Below the pieces are notes generated by a model that worked only from the letters and a program-made list of their open reading frames with translations, did not search any database and had not been told where the DNA came from. A DNA stretch of 64,000 bases from Bathynomus jamesi (lineage: Eukaryota; Arthropoda; Malacostraca; Isopoda; Cirolanidae). The stretch covers positions 508,501 through 572,500 of the forward strand of contig JAJOZX010001736.1 in the NCBI GenBank assembly GCA_023014485.1. Direction: 5' to 3'. Shown piece after piece: positions 12,150 to 24,593 of this stretch (the first letter of the stretch is position 1; each line of letters opens with the position of its first letter). Both the position numbers and the translations under genes were made by a program.

Positions 12150-13150
12150 ATATTTACAAAGTTAAAGAAAATTAAATAAGATTAAGACAAGTGGATATTC
12201 CAAAGTGTAAGGAGTATGCTCCGATAGCTTCACTGATGTTTAGTGTGAAGTGTCGGCTTGTGCGTTGTCTAATAGTTGCCCAAGGACTTGAATCCAAGTA
12301 ACCTTTTGGAGCAAGGTAAAACTTATGTAAAAGGTGCTTATTTTATTATGAACATATGAATGCAAAATGATGAGTTAATTCGCAACATAAAAACCAAAAC
12401 ATGACAATTAGGAAAGGATAAGAACAATACAAAATCAGAAACTTGTAAAATATCGGCTTACCCATTGAAAATCTCTAGAAGAATGTTTGGCCAGTTCGGA
12501 GTGTGGTTGATGATTACAGTTTCGTCTTCATAATTATATGATTAACTGGCCAACCACAGCCAAATGGCCACGCCCACCAATTAAAAGAGTCTACAAGGGT
12601 CAATGAGATCTTTCCACAGACACTCAATTACTTACAAAGAATATATGAATATAAGAATTACACTGTGTAACACTGATTCTGTTTATATATAATTTTTTTA
12701 TTTTTATATGCATTTTTGGGCGCTGAGTCGAAAATCTGGCCTTGGTTTGTGTGTATCATCAATGGTTTCAGAGATAATCCATTTTTCATGTTTTACCAGT
12801 ATAATGTTATTGTGGGCGCAGCAATATCAGAATAATCAGGAATTGTTGAGAACAGTCCAGATGTTCGTTGACAGTTTCTTGCTCTACAAATTGCCCGAAA
12901 CTTCCACTGTGCTATATAAAGAAGAGCGCAGAGTCTGAGAAGTCAGTAAGTGTGAGCACACAAAGAAAGCAGGTTGTTTGTCTGATGGTTACCAGCACTG
13001 AGGTACTGTGTTTCTGTGCTTCTCTGTGCTGACGATTTGAGTGTTATCGATCCTTTTTTATTGCGAATATTATTTCAGTGTTGTGAATACATCTTTTTTC
13101 TGGAATCTGTAATCTGTTGCAGATTCAATAACTCTTCTCTCTATATCTGC
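12150..13150. other. unassigned spacer
   Basis: Mixed-composition sequence with no supported gene. TATATCTGCAG at 13141-13151 looks like a splice acceptor for a 5' untranslated exon of the next gene, but its donor was not found. Confidence 0.35.
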
Positions 13151-13186
13151 AGGTTATGATTAATGTAGTACAGTTTGGTAAAGAGA

Positions 13187-15164
13187 ATGGCAACTAGAAC
13201 TTGTAAACACTCGCTGGATATATTCTGCTACGTTTGTGGGTGTTACATAGGCCCCAAGCAAGTATCGCACGAGATTGTGAAAGGCACCAAGTTCTGGATC
13301 GCGTATCGGCTCTATTTTGGTATGCCTATGGGTGACCAAGATAAGCCCTGGGCACCCATGTGATATGTGGAAGCTGCTGCTCCACACTTAAAGGGTGGCT
13401 GCGGGGAGTACGCAAGGTAATGCCCTTTGCGGTACCCAGAATATAGAGAGAACCAAAGAGCCACCACGACGATTGCTACTACTGCATGGTAGATGTTTCT
13501 GAGTACAGGAAAGTTAAAGGAAGGCAGACTCTTCAGTATCAAAGCATAGCGTCGTCCATAGCTCCTGTACCACATGGCGAAGGTCTTCCAATACCACGTC
13601 CACCAGAACAGGTATCTATCCATTACTTTACCTTCTGTATTTACAGACTGTGGGTCATTATGTGTCGATTTTTCTTAGTGCTGATGCTCTTCTACATATA
13701 TAGCTATGCCTATATTTTGTTTCTTTGCTTTGCAGGTTGAAAATGAGGATGCCGCTAGCCCATCTGAGATGTCGGCTGGTGAGGACAATCATGATAAAGA
13801 ATATACAGTAACTTTCAGTACAAACCCTCACTTTCCAAATCAGAGGGAATTGGACGACTTAATTAGAGATTTGGGTCTGATGAAATCAGGGTCTGAGCTT
13901 CTGACCTCCAGACTCAAAGAGTGGAATTTGCTTGGAGAAGACTGCAAGAGCACTGTATACCGAAAGCGGCATGAAGAGTTTGCAAGGTTCTACGATGTCA
14001 ATGGCTCTCTCTGTTATTGCAGCGAGGTTATGGTCTATTCACAGCTATTGGGTTAACACATATACCCTCAGAGTGGCACCTGTTTATTGACAGTTCAACT
14101 CGGAGTTTAAAAGCTGTTCTACTCCACAATGGGAACAAATATCCATCTATACCAGTTGTACATTCTGTTCAAATGAAAGAGGACTATGAAAATGTCAAAC
14201 AACTGCTCACTCAAATCAGGTATGAACAGTATAACTGGGACGTGTGTGGTGATTTCAAAATGATTGGCTTCCTGTTAGGTTTACAAGGAGGGTTTCCTAA
14301 ATATTCATGTTTTAAATGCAAAAAAACTTCACTTTTTTCTACGTGAAAGTCACAATATGATAATAAAAACCCACTCTAATAGACAGAGTTTATTTCCACA
14401 ACCCGAAGAGGATGCCAGTGGGCATCGAAACTGTTGTGGAAATAAACTCTGTCTATTAGAGTGGGTTTTTATTATCATATTCATGTTTTCTTTGCCTGTG
14501 GGATAGCAGGGCTTCAACTGAGCACTATAAAACAGTTCAGTGGCCTCCACGTGAATGACTGCAACCAGGAAAGTACAGTGTACTCAGGGAACCTCATGTG
14601 AAGCCTGACATAGTTCTGCTACCACCTCTCCATATTAAGTTGGGTCTAATTAAGGAGTTTGTAATTGCGTTAGATTTTGGAGGGGAAGTTTTCCAACAGA
14701 TTCGGGTCATGTTCCCTAAACTCTCTGAGGCCAAAGTCAAGGCTGGCATCTTTGTAGGACCACAAGTCAAGGCGCTGTTGAATTCAAAGAACCTTGAAGC
14801 CAAGATGACTCCGATCGAAAAAGAGGCTTGGTGTGCTTTCCGTGATGTGTTTCGTGGGATTTTAGGCAACCATAAAGCACCAAACTATAAGGAGTTAGTG
14901 TCAAACTTGATTAAGTGCTATGGCAAAATGGGGTGCCGTATGTCTTTAAAATTATACTATCTGCATTCACATCTAGACTTTTTTCGTGATAACCTGGGAG
15001 ATGTGAGTGAAGAACATGGCGAAAGATTCCAAGATATTCAAACGATGGAGAAAAGGTACCAAGGCCATTGGGATGCTTCCATGATGGGAGACTACATATG
15101 GTCGCTGATCAGAAAGGATAAGAATGTTCATACGCGGAAGTCGCGTTCTTCAGTGCATTTTTAA
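13187..15164 (+). pseudogene. broken two-exon member of a repeated arthropod gene family of unknown function
   Basis: Exon 1 (13187-13611) starts MATRTCKHS and contains Cys/His pairs of a possible metal-binding N-terminus. A 124-bp intron with GT-AG borders (13612-13735) separates it, in phase 0, from exon 2 (13736-15164). Recognisable blocks are FPNQRELDDLIRDLGL, EWHLFIDSSTRSLKAVLLHN, LPPLHIKLGLIKEFV, GPQVKALL and DVSEEHGERF. I recall this family as a multicopy, probably mobile-element-linked group in arthropods, role unknown. This copy is dead: a frameshift near 13358, TAG at 13444, a frameshift near 14020, an insertion after 14313 and a further stop near 14553. AATAAA lies at 15266-15271. 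Confidence 0.7.
14314..14476. mobile_element. 163-bp insertion with perfect 48-bp hairpin and 13-bp target duplication
   Basis: The 13-bp sequence ATATTCATGTTTT occurs immediately left (14301-14313) and right (14477-14489) of this segment, and the host frame PKYSCF continues correctly only if one copy plus the segment is removed. Inside, bases 14354-14401 are the exact reverse complement of 14434-14481, around a 32-nt loop. A 13-bp duplication suits target-primed insertion of a SINE or LINE-mobilised transcript better than a cut-and-paste MITE. The right arm runs into the duplication. Confidence 0.8.
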
Positions 15165-15169
15165 GGAAC

Positions 15170-18100
15170 GCACACTGCATAACGAGGCTTGTTATTCTCT
15201 TATCGGTTGTCCTCATGATATACATTACATTCTTTGCACCATTTTGGGTTTGTCAATTTTGGCTCAATAAACATTAATTTCCAATAGTGTTTTTATTTTC
15301 AGAAAATATTTATGTTAGCCTTCTTTATATACTTTGCCATATGAAAAGTGTGATAACCTATATTTTTGAAATGGTTGAAGATAGAGCAAAACCAATATCA
15401 TTTTTGGAATCAGCGCCCCGAAATCATTAAGAAACGACAGAAAAATCACAATAAACAGAAATTTTTCAAATTTTGTTACCCAGTGTTATTCATTGTTCAC
15501 TTTTACACTAACTGAAAAAAAGAAATTGGGGGTGCTATAAAGGAAAAGATCCGATTTTTTTATGTAGTATAGATTGTTGTTCTTTTTCTCAAGTTGTTTT
15601 ATATGAGACGCATATTATTTGGTAAGGAGATCATTCAGGAACCGAAACTGAAACCAAAAAGGTAACTTCTGTAAGTTACTCTTTTCACAAAAAGAGTAGT
15701 TTATTAGCATGTATTGTTGCATACGAGTATTTGCTATCGTACTAACACTTCAGAGTTGGGTCTAACTCTTCCTTCTCTTTATATTTGAAGCCATTAATCT
15801 CATGAAAAAATGAAGGTTAGGCTAAGGTACGCTAGGTCTTGTTTGTTTTTTTCTAAAGGTTAAATGCGCCATCCACAACTAAAAATATAAAAAAACGTGC
15901 GTGCGTGTGAACAGATAACGGTTTATTTTTCATGACTCTGATTATTTCTGTGAATCATTATAAATTACAGACTTTAAAAAGCATGACAATCGTTTCTGGC
16001 TGTTATTTCATAAGGTTGGTGATTAAATCATAACCACCAACTGTTTTAAAGTTTTACGGCACTCGGCCAAGATCAAGCGAATTTGAAAAACTTAAAAATA
16101 TAAGCACTGCTAAGAATTTTGTCAAATTCTTTGTCAGTACGATAAAAAGTGCCTTCTAATTTTTTACTACGCTTCAGAAGTGGGAACCCAATGAATGACG
16201 AACCTTGTGTTTAGGTTGATTGAGTACCAAATTAAGAATAATTTTATTTAAAAATAAAAGCCTAAAATAGCAATTTATTTTTAGAACTTAATCGAAATTG
16301 ATGTCTACCTGAAGTAGAGAAAAATTACTTTCAGTAGTTACCATACAACCAAGGCACTTAAGCTCTCTGGGATTACAAATCTAGGTTTATATTGTAGTCG
16401 ATACCTTTCAGGTGAAATTTTAAACAACATTCATTTTTATTCATGCCACAAACGCAATTAGTATAACCTCTTACCATTTTAATGACCAACAAATTATTTT
16501 TTGCAGTTCGCATAAACTAAAAATTGTTCTCTTTGTTCACAGTATTGGTTTAATCTTCGTATGTGGTCGTTTCAGTATGTGCACAAAAATTTCTTATTAA
16601 TATTATTGTACATTCACGTATAGTAAGAACATTTTTCGCGAAAACGCTTCACAGTTTGATCATTCAAACCGACTGCACATTAATCACTACGCCATCTATC
16701 AATGATAGGAAAATATATATGCTACAAATGTAAGCTTTTTATACAGTCATCTTAACTGGATTGTTTTTAATTAAATGTCTCCAATTTTACATAAATGAAG
16801 TGGATCAAATCCTCATCCTGTCAAACGTTTTTTACGCGAAATTATTATACTGTCAGTGGTTCCCAATCATGTAAAATCGCGGCACCTTGAACTGTCCTCG
16901 ACCGACACTGAAAGTGCCATAAACCCAAATTTTCTTTTAGCCGAGCAGTTCCCTGATGCGTACTAGGATGAATGAAAAGCAAGCTCACAATTCTGTTTCC
17001 ATAATTTAGTTTTTATATAAACTCGTTTATCATGTGGGAAGGGTTAGAAAACTGCAACTCGTACAAATGTTGATAAAAGCCAACAAAACTGAAATAGCAT
17101 TACTTAATATCACTGGACATTAATCCCTCACCCACTGATGCGATAGATACAGGACTAGTTTGTCCTTTCCTCCCGCCGCAAGTCGGTCATCTTTTGCTCT
17201 TCTACGTCAGCTTCCCGTGCAACGAGCGCGCGGACGCTACAACAGGGGAAGTATCCTCCCTGCCTTTTGACTCCGTGAGCGAACTTCACGTAATTTTCTT
17301 GGGATAGGCCTGGGGATTTCCTGAAGGACTTGAAAACCTCGGTCGGTCCGTGACCGTTCTGGTGCCCCTGCTTATAGCCACATTCCCATCTACTGTATAA
17401 TGGGGGATCTTAACTCCTCACATCTCTTGGATTTTCTCGCATTCACCGTTACACGTTCCCGACTACTTCCCATTTGTTAAGAGTCTCCACGCCTGTACCA
17501 AAAGACTCGTTCGATCTCCTTTCTCCGTCAGACGTCTCCTGCCCTCCATTTAGAAACCCAGGTTGGACCCCTTACTCTCCCTGTGCCCTTTCTCCTTTAG
17601 TTCCCGTCTTTTTAACTGCTTCCTCTCTCCTCTAACTTTCTGGCGCAATATGACCCCGGCAGTAGAAGCACTAGTGAATCACCGATATTCCCTTTCCTTT
17701 ACTTTGTGGCGATAACCATTATGTCTATTAACTTCTTTTTGTAAACTTCAGTCACACTGGAATTCTGCTAATTCCCAGCTTATGGAATTAATATTTACAC
17801 TTGTTAAACTTCATCTATGAGACACTCCCAGTGCACGATGGTATTTTACATCCACGATTACCCTATTCTCATTGACATGAAACTCCTTGCATTTGTGTTA
17901 ATAATGCATCCACCAAACATCCTCCAACATTTCCTTTCTTTTTCTTCCTCCCTTACAATGAAAGACAATTTCACCACTATTCTTTTTCTAAAAATTCTCT
18001 AAGTGAAGGTAGTTAAAATTTGGAAGATACGAAATTAGTACATTGATCAGTATTGCGTCATAGGCAGTATTAAAAAATTACAATAGACTCGGAACTTCGT

Positions 18101-19448
18101 AACTCGTAGGTATAAAATGGAGACCTACCACCTTACCTGATTTGAACCACACATCACCTATCCAAAGCCACTTAACATAACTGATGTAATGGAGAGCGGT
18201 GTGCAAAATAACACCGACAGCACGAAATGTTTGCATTGTAGTACAGTATGCCCACTTCACCCTTGGAGTGCGGTCCACGTCAATAGACGTTATTCCTTTT
18301 TTCATAATTTTTGGGCAGACAGTGATAGCGGGCCTAGTGAAAGGGTTAATGACTACGACACAACCCTTAAATTATAAACCTAACGAAACGTGTTAACATG
18401 TATAATGACTTGTGCAAAAAAATAATTCCTGCCTACATACACAAATTACTACGTGGTCCATTTGAAAATGGGCCTAATGGTGCAAATTTTAAACTTTTCC
18501 TGATGCATGTACTCTACCACTCGTATACTTAAATATCCAATTAAAAATTTACAAAACTAGCTGATTGAGCTTTATCTTCACCTAGGAAGGAAATTCATCA
18601 CCGTATCAATTTCGGTTAACTATTGTAAAAGCGGTTTGTCCTTTTGCACTTCTTTTGTACAGGGACTTATTTTGATTTGTAATGTATATACCATCACCAG
18701 CCGACATCAAATAACATCTAGTTCACAGCTTCCCAGATTGTGGTATGCGGTTTTATTTTAAGTAGCGATAACTACGCCGGTTCCTAATTGATAGATTTCA
18801 AAATTATTGTTGGAGGTGAAGCCACCTTTCCGACTGCGAATGCGTGTACTATCCAATTTGCCTTGCATGCAGGCATATTTAAAATTACTTAATGATAAAG
18901 CGAAAGGCCAAATTCGAGATTTTAATTCGGTAACTCCAGATAAGCTTCAGGAATTTAGGATTGACCACCACGGTCCCCTCCCTAATTTTGATCGGGTGAT
19001 ACTTTTAAAAACATGGTAAAATGTGGTACGCCGACCTTAAAAACTTGGGAGTCCCTACCCCAGGATACAAATGTAGTTCAGCAAGGGTTACAACGTCTGC
19101 GCCTTACCTGCATTTTCGTAGATTCACTAAAACTACTTATGCTGGTGAAGGTCTGTCGATGAAGATCCTACATTGCAAGTTTCGTTTCTACGACTACAAT
19201 ATATTGATGAAAAAAAAGTTTTTTTAATTGCATCGTCGGAAAGATAAATTCCGTTCCTAAATGTCAACGTTAAAACTACAGTAGTTTTGCTATAAAAAAA
19301 TTAGTCTATTTAACCTCCTATGTAACAGCAAATGCAACACGGTGGTGTTGGACCTACAGTTTTACGAGGGTTATTGCACCATCTGGAAGCAGTCCATTAA
19401 CCAGACCAAGTAACACTTTGCTGATTCAGAGAAAGCGGTTGTGACAAC
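15170..19448. other. 4.3 kb without recognised genes or repeats
   Basis: AT-rich sequence with one GC-richer patch (about 17120-17650). Short open frames at 17817, 18189, 18807 and 19021 have no recognisable motif, and their composition does not set them apart from chance. I see no repeat arrays or inverted ends. Confidence 0.4.
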
Positions 19449-19770
19449 AGTAGTATCCCCGCAAAAATGTAGAGTGCAAAACAATTGAATGCAAGATATC
19501 AATGATGCAGGGGAGAGGGGGTTGAAGGGTGCCCGGGAGAAAGACTCCCAAAGGGGTATCCTAACCTAAGAAGGTTAATAAAGGGTATCCTAACCTAAGA
19601 AGGTTAATAAAGGGTATCCTAACCTTGGAAGGTTGAGAGAGGAGAGAGATGTTCTTGCTAGCATAGCTCATCGCATAATGAAGATCGTGATAGCCATCCT
19701 GGTCTACTTTAGCATCACAGCCAGTTCGCTTAGAAGGCGTAATCAGCCATTCGTCTTGACAATACATATA
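19449..19770 (+). repeat. Polinton-type terminal repeat, element C
   Basis: It starts with the same AGTAGTATG(C)CC-type end as elements A and B and contains a GGTATCCTAACCTAAGAAGG unit repeated three times (about 19555-19632). It also holds a GCATAATGAAGATC block that recurs at 23779-23792 and, in variant form, in the A terminal repeat. A CAGCCAGTTCGCTTAG motif follows. Confidence 0.65.
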
Positions 19771-19774
19771 TATA

Positions 19775-20141
19775 CAGGGTGTCCCGTAAGTCTGGACCCA
19801 TAGGGATTTTTAATATATTTTTTTATTGTTATTATTATTATTTTATTATTATTATTTTTTTATTATTTTTTATTATGATTTTTATTTGTGGGGCCACTTG
19901 AAAGCCAAAGTGTACGAGGTCAAACTTCAGAACATTTTCCACCTTAAAGCACGCATTGTGGAGGCGTGTCAAGAAATTTCTGCGACTGTGATTCAGAAAG
20001 TGCTGTCGCAGTGGAGATTGCGTCTTCAACTATGTGTGCGACACAACGGCGGACACTTTGAACAGATTATGTAATAAATTTTTGGACTATTTTGTAATTT
20101 TATTATTTTTCCCTATGGGTCCAGACTTACGGGACACCCTG
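19775..20141 (+). mobile_element. internally deleted mariner relative (C-terminal remnant)
   Basis: Ends CAGGGTGTCCCGTAAGTCTG and its reverse complement enclose 367 bp, flanked by TA in a TA microsatellite. The only coding remnant (about 19895-20074) is the C-terminal part of a transposase (WGHLKAKVY near the start, GGHFEQIM at the stop). The ends resemble those of the element at 25636-26036, which keeps only an N-terminus. Confidence 0.85.
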
Positions 20142-20149
<8 letters not shown>

Positions 20150-20174
<25 letters not shown>

Positions 20175-20206
20175 ATATATATATATATATAATATATATA
20201 TATATT
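20150..20206. repeat. (TA)n microsatellite
   Basis: Interrupted TA tract next to the deleted mariner relative. Confidence 0.9.
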
Positions 20207-20632
20207 CGGGCAGGTCGATTTTCCACATGTTTTGAAATCGCAAGGTGAATAAGTGCCCAGTAGTTAGGTTTGGTTGAGAAATGAACCCAAAATTTTTTTT
20301 AGAGCAAACGGATAAGGGCCTGCTTGCGGATTTGCAATTAAAGTTTGTTATGGTTTTTTACCCAATTTTCGTCAAACGCGATAGGTAAACTCGTTATTTT
20401 TGAAGACATGATATTAACTAATTATAGATGTTGCAACTCACTATCATTTTCTATCCCAAGAGGAGACAATGCCTAATGTATATCATGTGTTTAAAGTGTA
20501 AAATTATAAAATTTCGTTGAAAAAACGCATTTTTGCTAATTTATTCACATATTTTGGCTACAAAACTTGAAAAATACTTTCAAAAGGTGATAAATCCAAA
20601 AAAAATCACATGTTCTCATGTAAAAAGAAAAA

Positions 20633-23308
20633 CTATTCATATAAAGCATCATAAGATTGAGAATAATGACCTTTTGACATAAATGCAGGACGCATCTTCC
20701 TGCTCAGTACTTTAGTAAGGATACATCTGTGACGAGTTTCGAACCCGTACACGGTATGGGAAGCCTCTGTCACTAATTTCACACTCCTCTCAACACTCTG
20801 AAAGTCAGAAGTCAAGTCGTCTGGAATGTCTGGCTTAGTGTTAGTGTCCATGAATGACTGGATTTTTTCATCAGATAGGTGCTGTATGGTAGATGGTTCC
20901 ATGACATCAGGGTCAGTGAGGTCGAAGCTCATGCCAGTGATTTCATTCCAATTCACCTGGGGAATTTTCTTCCCTGATTCCTGGTTGCTCCTCATTCTAT
21001 AAATGAAAAATGAAAATGAAAATATAAATGAAAATATAAATATAAATAAAAATATAAATATAAATGAAAAATAGTACTCAAATATTACCGTTTCAATTAT
21101 AATATTTTTCCCATATTTTTTGAAGAATAACTCAGCTATGGCAAAAAAAAAATAATAATTACAAAAAGCGCAAAATTTACCTGTGTCTGAGAGTGAGTAT
21201 AGTCTGAAGCCCAAGATTCCTGATTCTGTCTTCATCATCTTTCACCATGGCATAGAGGATGTTCTCAGGTCGGAGGCAGAAAACATTACCCTGGATGTTC
21301 TGCTTTACAATGCGTTTCACATCATCAAATGGAATCAGCCTCAGTCGGCTGATAGCAGAGAAGAGGATGCGAGGAGAATCATGCAGCTTAGAGGATGCCT
21401 TTATCTCAAACCATGCAATAGCAAAAACTCGAACAATGCAATGGACCAACTTTTTCAAATTCAGGTTTGGTCTGTTGTCTCTTGTGTACAAACAAAGAAG
21501 TCGTATGGCAAGAGTTAACCATCTTGCATCGTTAAGTGGACCAATCTTCCAAGCAGCCCATGTATCATCTACTCTTCCTGATCCGATCCCTCTGTAATAC
21601 TCATACAGAAGCCTTTGGTCATGACTGAGGTCTTTCAGTACTTCCTCTGGAATGTACCCTTCAATGATTGGAGTTTCCACAGCTTCAAACTGTACCTGAG
21701 GTTCATCCTGGATATCTTCTGCGCACCTTTGCCCAAGGGGCCCGCTGAAACTTCTTGGGCCAGTTGTCACTCCATCCATTTTTTTGAAAAGAGCTTTTAG
21801 TGGGAGTTCATTCTGATGCAGTGCGCAACCAATAGTGTGCAGTTTCCTCCCCAGAGTTTCTTCAAGTTTTACCACTAAACCACTCTTCCAGCCAGTGTTG
21901 GTTGCGGTATTATCAAGAAGAATGGCTCGGATACTTTCAAGGCTATTATATTCTTCAAGAACACTGAATGTCTCCTGAGCAAGGATCTCACCAGTGGCGC
22001 CTATAACAGGAATTGTTCTGTGGGTCAAGTAGGCCCCAGGAGATTTTCCATCTTCATAAGTGAAGGTGAGGTGATGTTCTGCGTCAACACACTTTCGGAG
22101 AACAGTTTCCCCTTCAGGTGTCTCTATTTCTTTGTAAGTCATGGTATTCTCGTCAACCTTCCCATCCACACCAACACAAATGAGCTGTGTCTTTTTCTCT
22201 GATTCCACGCCCTCACTAACTACCCTAATTTGGGCTTTGGCCCTGTCTAATTTGCACTTGTCATTCATGATGTGATTGATGTCAACTTCAGGTCTCAGTA
22301 GGTGTTTGATATCATGGAGCAAGGCATTCCCAAGAGCTGCGCCCAGATTTGATGAACATTTACCTCTGACAAGTTCCATGGCATATCTGGGAAACTTTAA
22401 AAGGCTGTAGTCTCCTGAAGGTCTCTTCCTAGGCTGCCATTCATCTTCTCCTTCCTGAAAATAAATGAAAAATATTAATGCGTTTTCTGTTTATTTATTT
22501 ATTTATTTATTTATTTAATTTATTTATTTTTATTTATTTATTTATTTATTTATTTATTCAATTTATTTATTTATTTATAATTATATATAATTTATATAAA
22601 TAAAAGGAAACTAACCTCGCCACCAGATGAACTGCTTGTAAGTCCAGGCAACTCTGTAGGCTGTATGAAAGATCCTGCTAGCTCAACTTCCTCCTGAGAT
22701 AGTACATGTTGCTGGACTTGTTTGGCCTTCTTGTCTCTTTTGGCAGCAGCTGTGTCCACTGAAGACAGCTGGTATGCACCCTTAGGACCTGTTTTAGATT
22801 GCTGATCACGAAGGTCTGCTCTTTCTTCAAGTGGCACCTTTGCATTTCGAGGGCAAACACAGATGATGTGTTCTTGTGTAAACTTGTCCTTCTTACAGTA
22901 TACTCTTGAATCACTGCAAGGTAAAATATCCAAAGAACAGGAACAGGCAGAAATATCAAAAAGTTTGTCCAAGTTAGCATCCAGATTTCGCTTGACACTT
23001 GCCTTAGCATGCTTGCGATTAATGTCTTTCACAAGAGTGAGTAGATCTTTAACCTTTCTGTCAATGGATTTGTCATTAATCAAAGGCAGCCTTGGATTCA
23101 CTGAAGACCAAATGGATTTTAAATCCTTGCTAACTTGCTGCACTAAGGCCCAAAAATCTGTGCCAGGGTTAGCATGATTAAGGTCATAATAGTATTGAAT
23201 CAGCTGCCTGTAAGTGCTTGGTTCGGTCATTAATAATTCACAAGGACCACCTCCATACTTTTCTTCACTTTTCTTTCGGGTCAGGTGTCTTGTTTTCGCT
23301 TTCGGCAT
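20633..23308 (-). CDS. intact three-exon gene, 776 residues, transposase-like, function unknown
   Basis: Exon 1 is 23308-22616, exon 2 is 22454-21181 and exon 3 is 20996-20633 (stop TAG). Both introns (22615-22455 and 21180-20997) have GT-AG borders and the joined exons total 777 codons without a stop. Exon 1 starts MPKAKTRHLTRKK and is Lys-rich, with a Cys cluster (SACSCSLDILPC, then CVC). Exon 2 carries ILLDNTATNTGWKSGLV and GCALHQNELPL, which recall the second part of an hAT-like RNase-H fold, and NDARWLTLAIRLL. It has no obvious BED finger or hATC domain. The stop is followed by AATAAA at about 20545-20540. I recall similar multicopy proteins in arthropods and cnidarians but cannot name the family. 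In a window full of broken genes, its integrity stands out. Confidence 0.75.
22490..22585. repeat. (TTTA)n microsatellite inside intron 1
   Basis: About 20 imperfect ATTT units within the first intron of the 776-residue gene. Confidence 0.9.
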
Positions 23309-23739
23309 TATTTACACCGGAAAATCTGAAACATAATGAAAAGTGTTAATGCGAATAGCAACATGTAAGAAATAAGCGTGAACGGTCACAGGAAATATAA
23401 TATTTTACCATTATTTTTTAATAAAGATGCATAATTAATAATTATATAAAAATACAAGCAAAACGTTGATATTTATGCTTATAGAAACAAGTTAATAATT
23501 TTGGGTTTGCTTTGTTTTGGTTGCGCGTATACCGCATACGGGATTTTACGCATGAAGCGACAACAGAAAAAATTAAAAACTTAAAAGCTAAATTCGCATT
23601 CTGATATTTTATCAAAATGCATTTCTTTGTGATTTTCACATTTCATAGATGAAACGACAACTACTGGATATTTATTCGCTTTCTGGTACCAACTTTGACC
23701 ACCCCTAATATATATATTATATATTTTTTAATGTAATAA

Positions 23740-23850
23740 AGAGAGGAGAAGAGAAGCTATTCTCGCTAGCAGGGCTCGGCGCATAATGAAGATCAGCCAT
23801 CCTCGACGGCTTTAGCATCAGTTGGCTTAGAAGGCATAATTGGCAATACA
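23740..23850 (+). repeat. fragment of Polinton-type terminal sequence
   Basis: It contains GCATAATGAAGATC and CAGTTGGCTTAGAAGGC, matching 19670-19745 and the subterminal motif of element A. It is probably a duplicated piece of the Polinton C end split by the insertion to its left. Confidence 0.55.
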
Positions 23851-23852
23851 TA

Positions 23853-24425
23853 TCGGGTGTCCGAGAATTATCTGTACAATTTTTGGCTGTTATTAAAAGT
23901 TGTCAAAACGTGGTATCAGAAAAAACTTAATGAGATTCTCTGTAAAATGGGACAACACTGGAATTTCTACACTTCATGGTTGAGTTTTTTAGAAATGTAC
24001 GCGGGTGACAGACATTGATGATTTAAAAGCAAGAATCACAGCTGCTATTGAGCGAATTGATGTGGATATGCTGCAGCGTACATGGCAACATTTGGAGTAT
24101 CGATTGGATGTTTTGCGAATCACTAATGGTGCACATATCGAATGTTTGTAACAACGTTACTTTAATAAAAGAAACTTTTGAAAATACAGATTCTAAATAA
24201 TCTTGTTTAAGAATTTTACGTGTGTTATCAAGAATTTTATTAAAAGATGAAATTGTACAGATAATGTTCGGACACACTGGAATTTCTAAAAAACTTGTCA
24301 AAACTTGGTATCAGAAAAAACGTAATGAGATTCTCTGTAAAATGAGACAACACTGGAATTTCTACACTTCATGGTTGACTTTTAATAACAGCCAAAAATT
24401 GTACAGATAATTCTCGGACACCCTG
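23853..24425 (+). mobile_element. deleted mariner relative with an internal 90-bp duplication
   Basis: Its ends are (C/T)(A/C)GGGTGTCCGAGAATTATC and the reverse complement, with a TA context. At about 24003-24150 a C-terminal transposase remnant is readable (DDLKARITAAIERI, then RLDVLRITNGAHIE). A ~90-bp segment is present twice in direct orientation (about 23899-23989 and 24294-24382) with few differences. Confidence 0.8.
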
Positions 24426-24429
24426 TATA

Positions 24430-24520
24430 TATTAATGGAGTAGCAGCCCAGCCAGGAGAGAGTGCAAGAATGTAGAGGCAGCCAGTTGGCTTAGAAGCGT
24501 AATCAGGCAGTCGTCTTGGC
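24430..24520 (+). repeat. fragment of Polinton-type terminal sequence
   Basis: CAGCCAGTTGGCTTAGAAGC and a CGTAATCAGGCAGTCGTCTT block match 19722-19765, placing another terminal-repeat fragment between two mariner relatives. Confidence 0.5.
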
Positions 24521-24521
24521 A

Positions 24522-24559
<38 letters not shown>

Positions 24560-24593
24560 CGTGTATATATATATATATATATACAGGGCGTCC

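Larger units (their letters stand above)
20205..23706 (-). mobile_element. possible DNA transposon carrying the 776-residue gene
   Basis: About 430 bp beyond the stop the left flank has GGGCAGGTC then GTGAATAAGTGCCCAGTAGTT (near 20243-20264). About 400 bp beyond the start, the right flank read in reverse has GGGGTGGTC then GCGAATAAATATCCAGTAGTT. The matching GGTC and GAATAA..CCAGTAGTT blocks suggest imperfect terminal inverted repeats of about 50-60 bp. Both ends abut TA-rich sequence, so a short target duplication cannot be resolved. This is inference from weak similarity. Confidence 0.35.

Noticed and set aside
17120..17650. GC-richer patch resembling a promoter or CpG island
   Set aside because: No transcript, open frame or adjacent gene start supports a promoter.
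18807..19227. Two adjacent plus-strand open frames of about 70 residues
   Set aside because: No motif, repeat relationship or codon signal separates them from chance open frames in this sequence.
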